Below are positions 6,851-14,735 of a DNA stretch of 35,499 nt, piece after piece. The DNA is from Desulfurococcales archaeon (GTDB lineage Archaea > Thermoproteota > Thermoprotei_A > Sulfolobales > Acidilobaceae): positions 1 through 35,499 of the forward strand of contig WAOU01000082.1 of assembly GCA_015521095.1 (NCBI GenBank). Direction: 5' to 3'. The position numbers and the translations under genes were made by a program. Each line of letters opens with the position of its first letter. Position 1 is the stretch's first letter. The notes beneath the pieces were generated by a model. The model did not search any database. It was not told the origin of the DNA and saw only the letters and a list, made by a program, of their open reading frames with translations.

Positions 6851-6876
6851 TCCTCCCTAACACATGATAGGGAGGA
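6851..6876 (-). promoter_or_regulatory. Perfect inverted repeat in the fttA promoter/leader
   Basis: TCCTCCCTA (6851-6859) and TAGGGAGGA (6868-6876) are perfect complements around an 8-base loop. A TATA-like CTTTAAATAAG on the minus strand (6902-6892) predicts transcription from about 6870, within the right arm. The repeat is therefore either an operator over the start site or, if transcription begins slightly earlier, a leader hairpin that hides a GGGAGGA ribosome-binding-like sequence. The fttA ATG is 52 bases further on. Confidence 0.5.
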
Positions 6877-6967
6877 ACAATTCATGAACGGCTTATTTAA
6901 AGGGCTGGTTAAATTCTATGGCCGAGATAACCCTGTGGATAAACGTAAAGAAGTAGGGTTATTAAAA

Positions 6968-7642
6968 TTATTGTTTGAACGGAACAAAGCGTTCTTCGAA
7001 GTGATTCTCTGGACCGATTATCACAACGTCTATACCGTCTCCCGTCGCCGAATCCCTTAGAATGGCTGAGCGTATAGCTTTAGCTGCTATTGTTACTGCT
7101 TCGTCGAGTGTAAGGTCCTCACGGTAGTGTGATTCGAGGACTCCATATGCGACGGGCGATCCTGATCCTGTAGCTGTGTATGTTTCTTCTGTTATGCTTC
7201 CGTATAGATCCAGTGTGTAGAGTCTAGGCCGCGTATCGTATCCTCCTACGATTAACTGTACAATATATGGGAAGTATTTCGAGGAGAACAATATATTTGC
7301 TAGTAGTGTCGCGATACCTTTCACCGAGAGTTTCCTGCCATTGCTTAATAGATAGAATCTGCTTTCCTCACGTATAATGTCTGCGAGAGCCTGTGCGTCT
7401 GCTACAAGACCCGATATAGTCATCGCACTATAATCGGTTAGTTTTACAATTTTCTTTACTCTTCTGCTAGCGATAAGCGTTCCGGCCGTAGCTCTCTTAT
7501 CTGCTGCCAAGACTACATAGTCTCCTACTATTAATCCTACAGTAGTTGTCCCATGTATAGCCTTAGCGGCAAGGTTATCTCTATCTGCTGGTACCGGTAT
7601 CAACTTATACTCACCTGCCTTGCTGGATAGATTAATAGTCAC
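6968..7642 (-). CDS. psmB: Proteasome beta subunit, catalytic
   Basis: This is the active beta subunit of the archaeal 20S proteasome. A 31-residue propeptide ends in HG, followed by the autocatalytic junction and nucleophile Thr32 (mature T1, in TTTVGL). Counting from T1, Asp17 (AADKR) and Lys33 (VKKI) are present, and later the GSGSP and RDSATGDGID segments carry the other active-site residues. The length of 224 is normal. The start is GTG 7642 with little leader; a TATA-like AGATAAACC upstream on the minus strand suggests a nearly leaderless mRNA. It is followed by fttA on the same strand after 168 bases. The partner alpha subunit is not in the window; the second beta subunit is at 14736-15350. 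Confidence 0.97.
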   Translation of the reverse strand: MTINLSSKAGEYKLIPVPADRDNLAAKAIHGTTTVGLIVGDYVVLAADKRATAGTLIASRRVKKIVKLTDYSAMTISGLVADAQALADIIREESRFYLLSNGRKLSVKGIATLLANILFSSKYFPYIVQLIVGGYDTRPRLYTLDLYGSITEETYTATGSGSPVAYGVLESHYREDLTLDEAVTIAAKAIRSAILRDSATGDGIDVVIIGPENHFEERFVPFKQ

Positions 7643-7739
7643 CAGGGATAAACGTGTCTACTAAACAGTTATAGGTTTATCTAGATCACTCCCGGTATAC
7701 TGATATAACCCGGGGTACCCTCCAATAACATAACCTGAT

Positions 7740-8819
7740 ATGAGGATGTATAGAATGAAAAACACTGGGATCCACATAATAGATCTGCCACGTAGAGTTG
7801 TTGTTGGATCAAACATAATTGGAAAAATTGGAGATTATGCGAGAAGCTTGTTTCCAGACGCAGAGAGGATAGCTGTTATAACTGGTAAGATTGTTGGCAG
7901 CAGGATATATCCCCTTGTAGAGGAGAGTATGCGGGAAAAAGGATTCGAAATAGACAAGGTAACTGCACAGGATGCTTCAACGATCACGGCAGAGAAACTC
8001 ATCGAAGAACTCAGAGAAATCGCGCCCGATATAGTGGTGGGGCTCGGTGGCGGGAGAAGCATAGATCTAGCGAAATACTCCGCTCATATATTGAACCTTA
8101 GATGGATAAGCATTCCAACAGTAGCGAGTCACGACGGTATAGCGTCACCTTTTGTGAGTTTAAAGGGATTCGAAAAGCCCATCTCGAAGAAGGCGAGGAT
8201 GCCCGAACTCATATACATTGACGTAGAGATAGTCAGGAAAGCCCCTAAAAGGAACAATATCGCTGGCTTCGGAGACTTAATCGGAAAGTTCACATCAGTA
8301 AGAGACTGGAAGCTTGCACATAAGCTAAAAGGAGAATACTATGGAGAATACGCCGCAAGCCTTGCTCTCCTCAGCGCAAAACACGTAAGCATGTTCTACA
8401 GGGAGATCAGTCTAGGCACCTCTGAAGGATACAGGGTACTCTTAGAAGCTCTTGTAAGTAGCGGAGTAGCAATGGGAATAGCAGGAAGCACCAGGCCAGC
8501 AAGCGGCTCCGAGCATCTATTTGCTCACGCCTTATCAATGATATCGAAAAACCCACCCTTGCACGGCGAGGCAGTAGCTGTAGGCACGATCATGATGGCA
8601 TATTTACACGGGATCAAGTGGAGGAAGATAAGACATGTGCTCAGAACAGTAGGAGCTCCTGTCACAGCAGAAGAGCTAGGCGTAGCAGACACCGATATAA
8701 TAGAAGCCCTAGTCATGGCGGCGAAGATAAGACCCGAGAGATACACTATTCTCGGAGAAACGGGTCTTACATATGAAGCCGCTGAAAAACTAGCGAGAAA
8801 AACAGGGGTTATTACTTAG
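7740..8819 (+). CDS. egsA: sn-glycerol-1-phosphate dehydrogenase
   Basis: This enzyme reduces dihydroxyacetone phosphate to sn-glycerol-1-phosphate with NAD(P)H, setting the stereochemistry of archaeal ether lipids; it is cytosolic. The nucleotide-binding motif GLGGGRSIDLAK is at 101-112, followed by the conserved PTVASHDGIASPFVS (126-140). Zinc ligands are D179 (GFGDLIGK), H259 (SGSEHLFAH) and H275 (LHGEAVAVG). The length of 359 is typical. Candidate starts are ATG 7740, 7746 and 7755. A TATA-like GATATAACC at about 7701-7709 would place transcription near 7730, so 7740 as an almost leaderless start is favoured. It is divergent from psmB, with a 97-base shared promoter region. Confidence 0.97.
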   Translation: MRMYRMKNTGIHIIDLPRRVVVGSNIIGKIGDYARSLFPDAERIAVITGKIVGSRIYPLVEESMREKGFEIDKVTAQDASTITAEKLIEELREIAPDIVVGLGGGRSIDLAKYSAHILNLRWISIPTVASHDGIASPFVSLKGFEKPISKKARMPELIYIDVEIVRKAPKRNNIAGFGDLIGKFTSVRDWKLAHKLKGEYYGEYAASLALLSAKHVSMFYREISLGTSEGYRVLLEALVSSGVAMGIAGSTRPASGSEHLFAHALSMISKNPPLHGEAVAVGTIMMAYLHGIKWRKIRHVLRTVGAPVTAEELGVADTDIIEALVMAAKIRPERYTILGETGLTYEAAEKLARKTGVIT

Positions 8820-8853
8820 AGCAGGGTACTAAGGCTCTAGCTAAAGTACTGTG

Positions 8854-9654
8854 TTACTCTTTGCTCTTCTCCTCTTCCTCACTCTCAGTACTTGATTCCT
8901 CACTTGCTTCTTCTTCAGCTTCGCTCTTTGCTTCCTCGGTTTCCTCGGATTTCTCTTCTTCTCGTGCTCTTCTAAACTTAAAGTTTATAGCTACAGTAAC
9001 TTCATCAAGCTCAGTCGTTTCATAAATGTCGTTTAGGAACATTTGAAGTAACGAGTCCAAGTCCTTTAATACGACTATTTCTGGGGGCAGGGTGACTCTT
9101 GCCTTTTTGTCTTCAACTTCTACATTTACTTTTTCTTCGTCTACGCCAAACCAGCGTGTTGCTAGATACTTTATTTTTTCTTCGTCCGTTTCTAGTTTCC
9201 TAGTTATCTCTAGTTCTATTTTGAGGGTCTTTCCAGCAAGAGGATGGTTAAAGTCTATATATGCGAATCTCTCTGTTACTCTTATGATTTTGCCTCTTCT
9301 ACCCTGAACCTCTAGCTCTTCGCCGACGACTGGTCGTATGCCTTGCCGGCGAAGGGTCTTTACGGGGACTTTAATGATTAACTGTTCGTTACGTGGTCCA
9401 TAGGCTTTTTCTGGTGGTGCTATGATTTCTTTCTTTGTTCCTACATCAAGCTCTCTTATTACTTCTTCAACTGCGTCGAGAAGCTTGCTCTTGCCAATGA
9501 CTATGACGGCTTCTCTATATTGTTTGTTTGGGTCGTAGATTCCTTCTTTTTCGGCTAGTTCTTTCTTTGTAGTATCTACGATTACCTCCTTGTCTCCTTC
9601 AACCGCCTTTATTGTGAAATGAACTAATACTACGTCTCCGTCTTTCAATGGCAT
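8854..9654 (-). CDS. FKBP-type peptidyl-prolyl cis-trans isomerase (SlyD-like, long archaeal form)
   Basis: This is a folding helper that isomerises Xaa-Pro bonds. The FKBP domain (1-155) starts MPLKDGDVVLVHFTIK, with an archaeal-type loop insertion (about 28-48), IGKSKLLDAVEE, PPEKAYGPRNEQLI and, after the insert-in-flap domain, the closing FAYIDFNHPLAGKTL. A second alpha/beta domain (about 160-228) is found in the long archaeal forms. The last 40 residues are almost entirely Glu, Ser, Lys and Ala, a disordered acidic tail. It is the third gene of a minus-strand set with the NSUN methylase and Nip7-like genes, 6 bases after the latter; the context suggests a helper in ribosome assembly or nascent-chain folding. 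Confidence 0.95.
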   Translation of the reverse strand: MPLKDGDVVLVHFTIKAVEGDKEVIVDTTKKELAEKEGIYDPNKQYREAVIVIGKSKLLDAVEEVIRELDVGTKKEIIAPPEKAYGPRNEQLIIKVPVKTLRRQGIRPVVGEELEVQGRRGKIIRVTERFAYIDFNHPLAGKTLKIELEITRKLETDEEKIKYLATRWFGVDEEKVNVEVEDKKARVTLPPEIVVLKDLDSLLQMFLNDIYETTELDEVTVAINFKFRRAREEEKSEETEEAKSEAEEEASEESSTESEEEEKSKE

Positions 9655-9660
9655 TTCTGC

Positions 9661-10179
9661 TCATCCTCCTTTTCTGAGATACCATCCCAGGTCTTTAACC
9701 GGTCTAAGAACGAGGCGCCTCCCGTATTTAGTATTATCCTCTAGAACCAGTATTCCCCATCCAAGAGCTTCTCTAAGAGTATTTTCTACTAGTACAGGTC
9801 CAAGCGAATTATATTCTATTATATTTTCACCGAACACGGGCCTTCCATAGAGGAAGTATTTTTCTCCTTCAGAATTCAGAGTAACGCATTTGATCTTTTC
9901 TGGACAGAAGCGGGCTAGTTTATGGGCTAGGGGAAGGCTGGGTTCAAACTTGTTTTTGCTAAGGATCCCTAGGTAGAATCCTATACTGTATGCGTTCCAT
10001 CCAAGATGGTTTTTAAGGAAAGAGAGAACACTGGGGGAAGGATCGAATACGTCCTTAAATGGGGCTCCTGGAATATCAAGAACGTATAGGCGAGAATAGC
10101 ATCTGCTAGGCTCTACCCCTATCGACGCGCAGAACTCATCTATGAGTCCTTTCTCTAAACTGGATGCTTTTCTTATCAT
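9661..10179 (-). CDS. Nip7-like PUA-domain ribosome biogenesis protein
   Basis: The C-terminal half resembles the PUA domain of eukaryotic Nip7, a 60S assembly factor: GEKYFLYGRPVF, a short linker, LVENTLREALGWGILVLED, then RRLVLRPVKDLGWYLRKGG (compare FLYG...IGEYVR in Nip7). The N-terminal half contains YLGILSKNKFEPSLPLAHKL, also matching Nip7. The frame is open from ATG 10200, but ATG 10179 forms an ATGA overlap with the stop of the methylase gene, the usual coupling here, so 10179 (172 residues) is preferred. The pairing with an NSUN-type RNA methylase supports a role in rRNA maturation. Confidence is good for PUA, moderate for Nip7 orthology. Confidence 0.85.
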   Translation of the reverse strand: MIRKASSLEKGLIDEFCASIGVEPSRCYSRLYVLDIPGAPFKDVFDPSPSVLSFLKNHLGWNAYSIGFYLGILSKNKFEPSLPLAHKLARFCPEKIKCVTLNSEGEKYFLYGRPVFGENIIEYNSLGPVLVENTLREALGWGILVLEDNTKYGRRLVLRPVKDLGWYLRKGG

Positions 10180-11171
10180 TTTTTCTTTCTTAGCTTGCAT
10201 ACGAAGAACCCCTCATAGCCGTGAATATGGGGCCAGTATCTTCCACAGTTCTTAATCCTATCATCGAGTATTAACCCGAAATACTCTGTTATTGCCTGGG
10301 ATGCAATCAAGCCGTGGGGCTCTATTTCTATCTCTGGGTATTCCTCTAATATCCTGTTGATTACAAACTCGCCTTCTTCCGCGGCAAGACTACAAGCGGC
10401 ATAGACTATCGATGCACCAGGCTTAGCGAATTCTATAGCTTTCTTCAACATTTTTACTTGTAGTTCATGTATTTTGATGAGATCCAAAATATCTCTACTC
10501 TTTTTTCTCCTAGGGTCTTTCCTAATTATTCCCTCGCCTGTGGAGGGCGCATCTAGTAAAACGGAGTCAAATAGGTTGCTGAAGCCTAGGCTCAGATTGT
10601 CTTTTCTCAATAGTATATAGTTAGAGAAACGCATTCGTTGGATGTTTGATCGGAGACTCTTGATTCTTCTTGGGTTCTTTTCAACTGCTATTAAGAGGCT
10701 CTTGTCGCGTGTCATCTGGAGTATCTGAGTGGATTTGCCTCCGGGCGCGGCAGCCATATCTATTATTACTCCTGGTACGGGTAGGTCCATGGTATGAACT
10801 ATGCTCATTGAGGATGCTCCTTGAACATAATAGTATCCTTGGAGATACTCGTGTGTCGCCCCGATGCTTATTGGGGCATGGTCTACCCGGTATCCGTATC
10901 TGCTGAATTGTGGAATAGGGGTTAGCCTGAATCCTTTTTCTTCGAGCCTGGTTTTGAGTTCGTTGCAATCTATCAGGTAATCATTACAGCGTATTGTTTC
11001 GGGTAAGGGAGACTCGTTTGCTTCGAGTAGGTCTATAACGTTGTCTTGTCCCAGCATTTCAATATATCGTTCGATCATGTAGGGCAGGTACCCGTACTTC
11101 TCAGCTAATTTTCTTGCGGTATATGAAGCATTCCTCGCCCGTTCCAGTACTATCCGTATCTTGTCATCCAA
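10176..11171 (-). CDS. RNA cytosine-C5 methyltransferase, NOL1/NOP2/Sun family
   Basis: This is an S-adenosylmethionine-dependent methylase of rRNA or tRNA cytosines. Residues 1-120 form an N-terminal RNA-recognition/NusB-like part and the linker YYVQGASSM. SAM motif I is DMAAAPGGKST (138-148), motif II VEKNPRR, motif IV LLDAPSTGEG (206-214) and motif VI YAACSLAAEE (257-266). The catalytic Cys of motif VI is present (C260), but the Pro-Cys of motif IV is Pro-Ser (S210). The length of 331 is normal for archaeal members. It is the first gene of the minus-strand set, divergent from nadM; the shared 125-base gap holds a perfect palindrome at 11195-11206. The RNA target cannot be told from sequence. 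Confidence 0.93.
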   Translation of the reverse strand: MDDKIRIVLERARNASYTARKLAEKYGYLPYMIERYIEMLGQDNVIDLLEANESPLPETIRCNDYLIDCNELKTRLEEKGFRLTPIPQFSRYGYRVDHAPISIGATHEYLQGYYYVQGASSMSIVHTMDLPVPGVIIDMAAAPGGKSTQILQMTRDKSLLIAVEKNPRRIKSLRSNIQRMRFSNYILLRKDNLSLGFSNLFDSVLLDAPSTGEGIIRKDPRRKKSRDILDLIKIHELQVKMLKKAIEFAKPGASIVYAACSLAAEEGEFVINRILEEYPEIEIEPHGLIASQAITEYFGLILDDRIKNCGRYWPHIHGYEGFFVCKLRKKK

Positions 11172-11194
11172 TTCTAGGCACCGTTATTGTTCTT

Positions 11195-11206
11195 TGGAAG
11201 CTTCCA
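11195..11206. promoter_or_regulatory. 12-base palindrome in the nadM / methylase divergent promoter
   Basis: TGGAAGCTTCCA is a perfect palindrome between two divergent starts (11171 minus and 11297 plus). It could be an operator. By chance alone a 12-base palindrome is not very rare in a window this long, so only its promoter position makes it notable. Confidence 0.25.
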
Positions 11207-11296
11207 GGGCGGCGTCATTTTATCCGAATAACTTTAATGATGCTCACGGAAATTAATCTGAATAGACATTACAAGTGATTCGGAATACTCAGCGTA

Positions 11297-11863
11297 ATGG
11301 GCGATGGGAGTATGGCAAAAGACAATCAGAAGAGTGCTAAGTACAGGAGGCTTGTGGTGCCAGGACGATTCCAGCCTCCTCATAGAGGACATCTTCACGT
11401 CATAGAATTCGCTTTGAACCGCGCCGAGGAAGTTATAATAGTTATAGGCTCCGCCCAGGACAGCCACTCGCTAAAGAATCCATTGACGGCCGGAGAAAGG
11501 TGGATGCTACTCGATAAACTTCTAAAGAGAAGGCTAGGAGACGAATATTGTAAAAGGATCAAAATCGTCCCAGTCCCGGATATCAACATGAACAAAGTCT
11601 GGGTGCAGTACCTTCGTCTTCTCCTACCAGATTTTGACGGAGTCGTGACCAGGAACCCTCTCGTCTCATTGCTTTTCGAAGACATGGGACTCGCAGTCAT
11701 TAGACAGCCTCTAATTAATAGAAACATGTGTAGCGGAACAGAGATCCGAAATAAGATAGTTAGAGGCGAGGACTGGACCGAATGTGTCCCAGAAGAGATC
11801 CTGGAGGATCTTAAGAAGCTAGGTTTCGAAGAGAGGATTAAGCGGTTGATGGAGGATGGATAA
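11297..11863 (+). CDS. nadM: Nicotinamide-nucleotide adenylyltransferase (archaeal NadM type)
   Basis: This enzyme joins NMN and ATP to form NAD+. The nucleotidyltransferase superfamily motif GRFQPPHRGHL is at 23-33; the archaeal NMNAT signature GSAQDSHSLKNPLTAGERW follows, and the second ATP-binding motif CSGTEIRNKIV corresponds to ISSTxIR. The length of 188 from ATG 11297 is a little over the typical 170-180, so ATG 11312 (MAKDNQKS) is an equally good start. It overlaps rtcA by 8 bases, so the two are co-translated; both handle nucleotides, but no direct pathway link is known to me. No strong ribosome-binding site is seen. Confidence 0.96.
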   Translation: MGDGSMAKDNQKSAKYRRLVVPGRFQPPHRGHLHVIEFALNRAEEVIIVIGSAQDSHSLKNPLTAGERWMLLDKLLKRRLGDEYCKRIKIVPVPDINMNKVWVQYLRLLLPDFDGVVTRNPLVSLLFEDMGLAVIRQPLINRNMCSGTEIRNKIVRGEDWTECVPEEILEDLKKLGFEERIKRLMEDG

Positions 11864-12935
11864 CAACCTAGTCATAATTGACGGATCAATGGGAGAAGGA
11901 GGAGGCCAGATACTTAGAACAGCAATAGCTCTCTCCGCAGTCACCGGTATTCCCGTAAAAGTCGTCAATATTAGGGCGAAACGAAAGAATCCCGGTCTAA
12001 GACCACAGCATTTGACCGCGATAAAAGCCCTAGTAGAGGTAACCAGTGGACGAGCCAAGGACCTATACGTGGGTAGTACTAGCATAGAGTTTTATCCGGG
12101 GACTATAAGAGGAGGCAACTACTTCTTTGACATAGGTACAGCAGGTAGTATATCGCTTCTTCTCCAGGCAATACTCCCTGCACTGGCATTTGCTCAGGAA
12201 CCTGTCGAGGCAACGATAAGAGGAGGAACAGACGTCAAAATGGCGCCCACGATCGACTACATGAGGATGGTATTCGCACCACTCCTCAGCCTCTTTGGAT
12301 ACAATGTTGAGATAGAGCTAGTTCGCCGAGGACACTATCCGCGTGGAGGAGGCATCGTAAAGCTAAGAATAAGAAACCCGCCGAGAACGTTGAAGCCAGT
12401 CGATTTAACTACACGTGGAACACTTAAGAGTATAGAAGGATTAAGCCACTGTGTAAGGCTTCCACAGCACGTTGCAGAGAGACAAGCCAGGTCTGCCCGA
12501 GCATACATTAAGAGTAGGTTAGGTATAGAGCCTGTTATCAAGTTGGAGTTCTATGAGAAAGGAAAAGATCCTCATTTAGGCCCCGGAAGCGGTATAGCTC
12601 TCTGGGCTATATTCGATAGGTCGATAATGGGAGCAGATGCACTTGGAGAAAAAGGAAAACCCGCGGAAAAAGTCGGCGAGGAAGCGGCCTCTAAGTTAGT
12701 AGACGATATTTTGACGGGAGCATCCGTGGATAGATTTGCCTCGGACATGTTGCCGGTTTATATGGCTCTTGCTTCCGGCACTTCCTATTATAGTGGTGCT
12801 AGACTAACAAGCCATGCAGAGACGGTATTTAGATTACTAGAGCTAATCCTAGGCGATAATATTAGAATAGAATATAGTGGCGGACTGAATAGGCCTTTTA
12901 AGGCATCAATTAGAGGTATGGGTTTGACGCGATGA
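11856..12935 (+). CDS. rtcA: RNA 3'-terminal phosphate cyclase
   Basis: This enzyme converts RNA 3'-phosphate ends to 2',3'-cyclic phosphates with ATP. The signature DGSMGEGGGQILRTA (9-23) and the GLRPQH segment (47-52) are present, as is the nucleotide-binding HLGPGSGIALWA. The catalytic His that becomes AMP-linked is H320 in LTSHAETV. The length of 359 is slightly above the usual 335-345. It may work in RNA repair or processing. The last 30 bases overlap, in the opposite orientation, the end of the GTPase gene (12906), so the transcripts of the two genes must overlap at their 3' ends. Confidence 0.96.
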   Translation: MDNNLVIIDGSMGEGGGQILRTAIALSAVTGIPVKVVNIRAKRKNPGLRPQHLTAIKALVEVTSGRAKDLYVGSTSIEFYPGTIRGGNYFFDIGTAGSISLLLQAILPALAFAQEPVEATIRGGTDVKMAPTIDYMRMVFAPLLSLFGYNVEIELVRRGHYPRGGGIVKLRIRNPPRTLKPVDLTTRGTLKSIEGLSHCVRLPQHVAERQARSARAYIKSRLGIEPVIKLEFYEKGKDPHLGPGSGIALWAIFDRSIMGADALGEKGKPAEKVGEEAASKLVDDILTGASVDRFASDMLPVYMALASGTSYYSGARLTSHAETVFRLLELILGDNIRIEYSGGLNRPFKASIRGMGLTR

Positions 12936-13931
12936 AAAATATCGTGAGTATATTTTCCGGATTACATTATATGCCGAGGATTTATCGCTGGCTATGAGCT
13001 CAGTATACTCGCTAATTGTCCCGTTGTTTAGTCCCCTACTTGTATACTCTAATGCCTCTCTTAATGAATCTCTGTCTGCAATATCGATTTTATTAATGCC
13101 TATAATTATTGGTTTACCTCCTATTAGTTCTTTAACCGTATTTAGCAGGTTGAATTGTCTAGCAATATTCATATATCGGTCTTCACTAACATCTATCAGG
13201 AACAATACCACTCCGGGTAGTTCTTTAAGGGCGGCTATAGCTCGTCTCTCAACGGGATTCATCTCGTTTATTTCTCTATCTAATAGACCAGGTGTATCAA
13301 TCACTTGTATTTTTTCGTCTTCTACATATACGTGGCCTATATGTATGCTTGTAGTTGTGAAGGGATAAGATGCTACTTTGGGCTGGGCTCTGCTAACACT
13401 CCTGATAAATGTTGATTTCCCGGTGCTCGGTGCGCCTGCAACAATTATTGTGGGGAGCTCTGCGTCTATTCCGGGAAGATGTTGTATGAAGATCACTAGG
13501 TTACGGAGATAGTCGAGAGATCTCCTGCATTTTTTGTACAGGGATAAGATACGTCCCCTAGCTTCGGAGCCAGCCTTGAATAGTTCTCTCTTGCTCTCTG
13601 CAGCCATTAGGTGAATACGGTATTTATCGTAGAACTCTCTCGATAGTCTTCTAGCTCTGCTAATACATCTTAGGGAGTCACGTATCTTTCTCTTATCGAA
13701 GTCTATCTCTATTATCCTCCAGTAGAAAGGATGGAGCGAATCGAGAAGCCTAGTAAGTTCCCTTATAAAGTCGGTTTTCGATATGGCTATATCAAAGGTA
13801 GCCTGCAGTCTTGCCATTTCTCTATCGAAGAGGGTTCTACCTCTTCTAGGATACCTTGACTTAATTCTCTCTAGGATCTCATCGTAGGTCGGCACGTGTA
13901 TTTTCTTTGCTACCGCTGCGGGGTCCTTCAC
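12906..13931 (-). CDS. Nog1-like GTP-binding protein
   Basis: This is a GTPase of the OBG/Nog1 (COG1084) group, whose eukaryotic member assembles the 60S subunit. GTPase motifs, with the GTG at 13931 as residue 1: Walker A GAPSTGKS (about 166-173), switch I YPFTTTS, DTPGLLD (about 212-218), and NKID. The first 160 residues form the helical Nog1 N-domain (PTYDEILERIK...). The open frame extends to an ATG at 13982, but the GTG at 13931 makes a GTGA overlap with the preceding stop and gives the N-terminus typical of archaeal members, so it is preferred. It is co-transcribed behind a TFIIB-like zinc-ribbon gene. Ribosome assembly is inferred from the family. Confidence 0.92.
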   Translation of the reverse strand: MKDPAAVAKKIHVPTYDEILERIKSRYPRRGRTLFDREMARLQATFDIAISKTDFIRELTRLLDSLHPFYWRIIEIDFDKRKIRDSLRCISRARRLSREFYDKYRIHLMAAESKRELFKAGSEARGRILSLYKKCRRSLDYLRNLVIFIQHLPGIDAELPTIIVAGAPSTGKSTFIRSVSRAQPKVASYPFTTTSIHIGHVYVEDEKIQVIDTPGLLDREINEMNPVERRAIAALKELPGVVLFLIDVSEDRYMNIARQFNLLNTVKELIGGKPIIIGINKIDIADRDSLREALEYTSRGLNNGTISEYTELIASDKSSAYNVIRKIYSRYFSSRQTHTSN

Positions 13932-14518
13932 ATATTTCTGTACTGGTCTTTTTTCTTGTTTCTCCAATGTTCCACTACCCATTCTTCTACACGGTCTAAT
14001 TGGTTCCTATATCTCTGGATGAGGCCAGCGAGTGTTCTTATATTGACACTTGTTATCGTGTGAGCAGTCTTTATGGCGTTCTTCTTTGATGAGCCTTCTA
14101 GGGTTTCGATAATGTAAACGAGTAGTGCCAGCTTAACGTGTCTCTTTCTGTTTTTAAGATCGGGTATAGTAGTTTCGAGAAACCTCGAAGTCTCCTCTAG
14201 ATCTAGGTTGTGGGTTCTGAGATAGATTCGTGCCCTGGACTCGATTATGTGTATGAATTCTTTTTCGAAAACATGTTTTCTGCTTGATTTACGGGCCCGG
14301 GGTACGGTATGTATTCTAGGGAGCCAGTATACTTTTCTTTGTCGTTTCTGCTTATAGAGTAATTTATCATTGTACCTGGGCTTTGGTAAGTCCTCTATGG
14401 TGTTTTCGCTGATAACGGAGCCACATTCTGGACAAACCACTAGTCCTCTCTCACTATCCCATACTAGACTTGTTGATCTGCAATACGGGCATCTACGACT
14501 ACTCGTGCTGAGTGGCAC
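13928..14518 (-). CDS. TFIIB-type zinc-ribbon protein of unknown role
   Basis: This 196-residue protein starts at GTG 14518. The N-terminus is a TFIIB-like zinc ribbon: RRCPYCRSTSLVWDSERGLV then VCPECGSVISENTIED, with C10, C13, C29 and C32. The rest is basic and helical: a linker comparable to the B-reader region (KPRYNDKLLYKQKRQRK), then about 100 residues that could form one cyclin-like bundle (ARIYLRTHNLDLEETSRFLE, IKTAHTITSVNIRTLAGLI). True TFB has about 300 residues and two cyclin repeats, so this is a shorter relative, not the general factor. It is the first gene of an operon with the Nog1-like GTPase (4-base overlap). It may be a TFB-derived regulator or a ribosome/RNA factor. Confidence 0.75.
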   Translation of the reverse strand: MPLSTSSRRCPYCRSTSLVWDSERGLVVCPECGSVISENTIEDLPKPRYNDKLLYKQKRQRKVYWLPRIHTVPRARKSSRKHVFEKEFIHIIESRARIYLRTHNLDLEETSRFLETTIPDLKNRKRHVKLALLVYIIETLEGSSKKNAIKTAHTITSVNIRTLAGLIQRYRNQLDRVEEWVVEHWRNKKKDQYRNM

Positions 14519-14634
14519 AGTATAATCCCTGTTAATCGCTTAGTGGACGGGTTATTGATCCGTGTTTCTCGAGAGATATACTCTATAGACTCTGGGTCTA
14601 TCCCGGAAATGATATGGAGGAATTATGGGTTTAT

Positions 14635-14671
14635 CACAGAGTCATTATGCTAAATAATTAATTACTCTGTG
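14635..14671 (+). promoter_or_regulatory. 8-base inverted repeat flanking the TATA region of the second proteasome beta gene
   Basis: CACAGAGT (14635-14642) and ACTCTGTG (14664-14671) are perfect complements. The 21 bases between them are AT-rich and include TAAATAATTAATTA (14651-14664), the best TATA candidate ahead of psmB 14736, which predicts transcription from about 14680-14685. A dimeric repressor binding both arms would cover the TATA box. A weaker hairpin, ATAGAC-tctgg-GTCTAT, lies at 14585-14601 towards the zinc-ribbon gene. Confidence 0.5.
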
Positions 14672-14735
14672 TTCTCCAGTACAGTCTGGTATTGAAAGAA
14701 ATAGGCGACGTGAGAAGACAAGGGTGATGATAGTA

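Noticed and set aside
12906..12935. 30-base convergent overlap of rtcA and the GTPase as a frameshift artefact
   Set aside because: Both C-termini are complete for their families, so short tail overlap in a compact genome is the simpler explanation.
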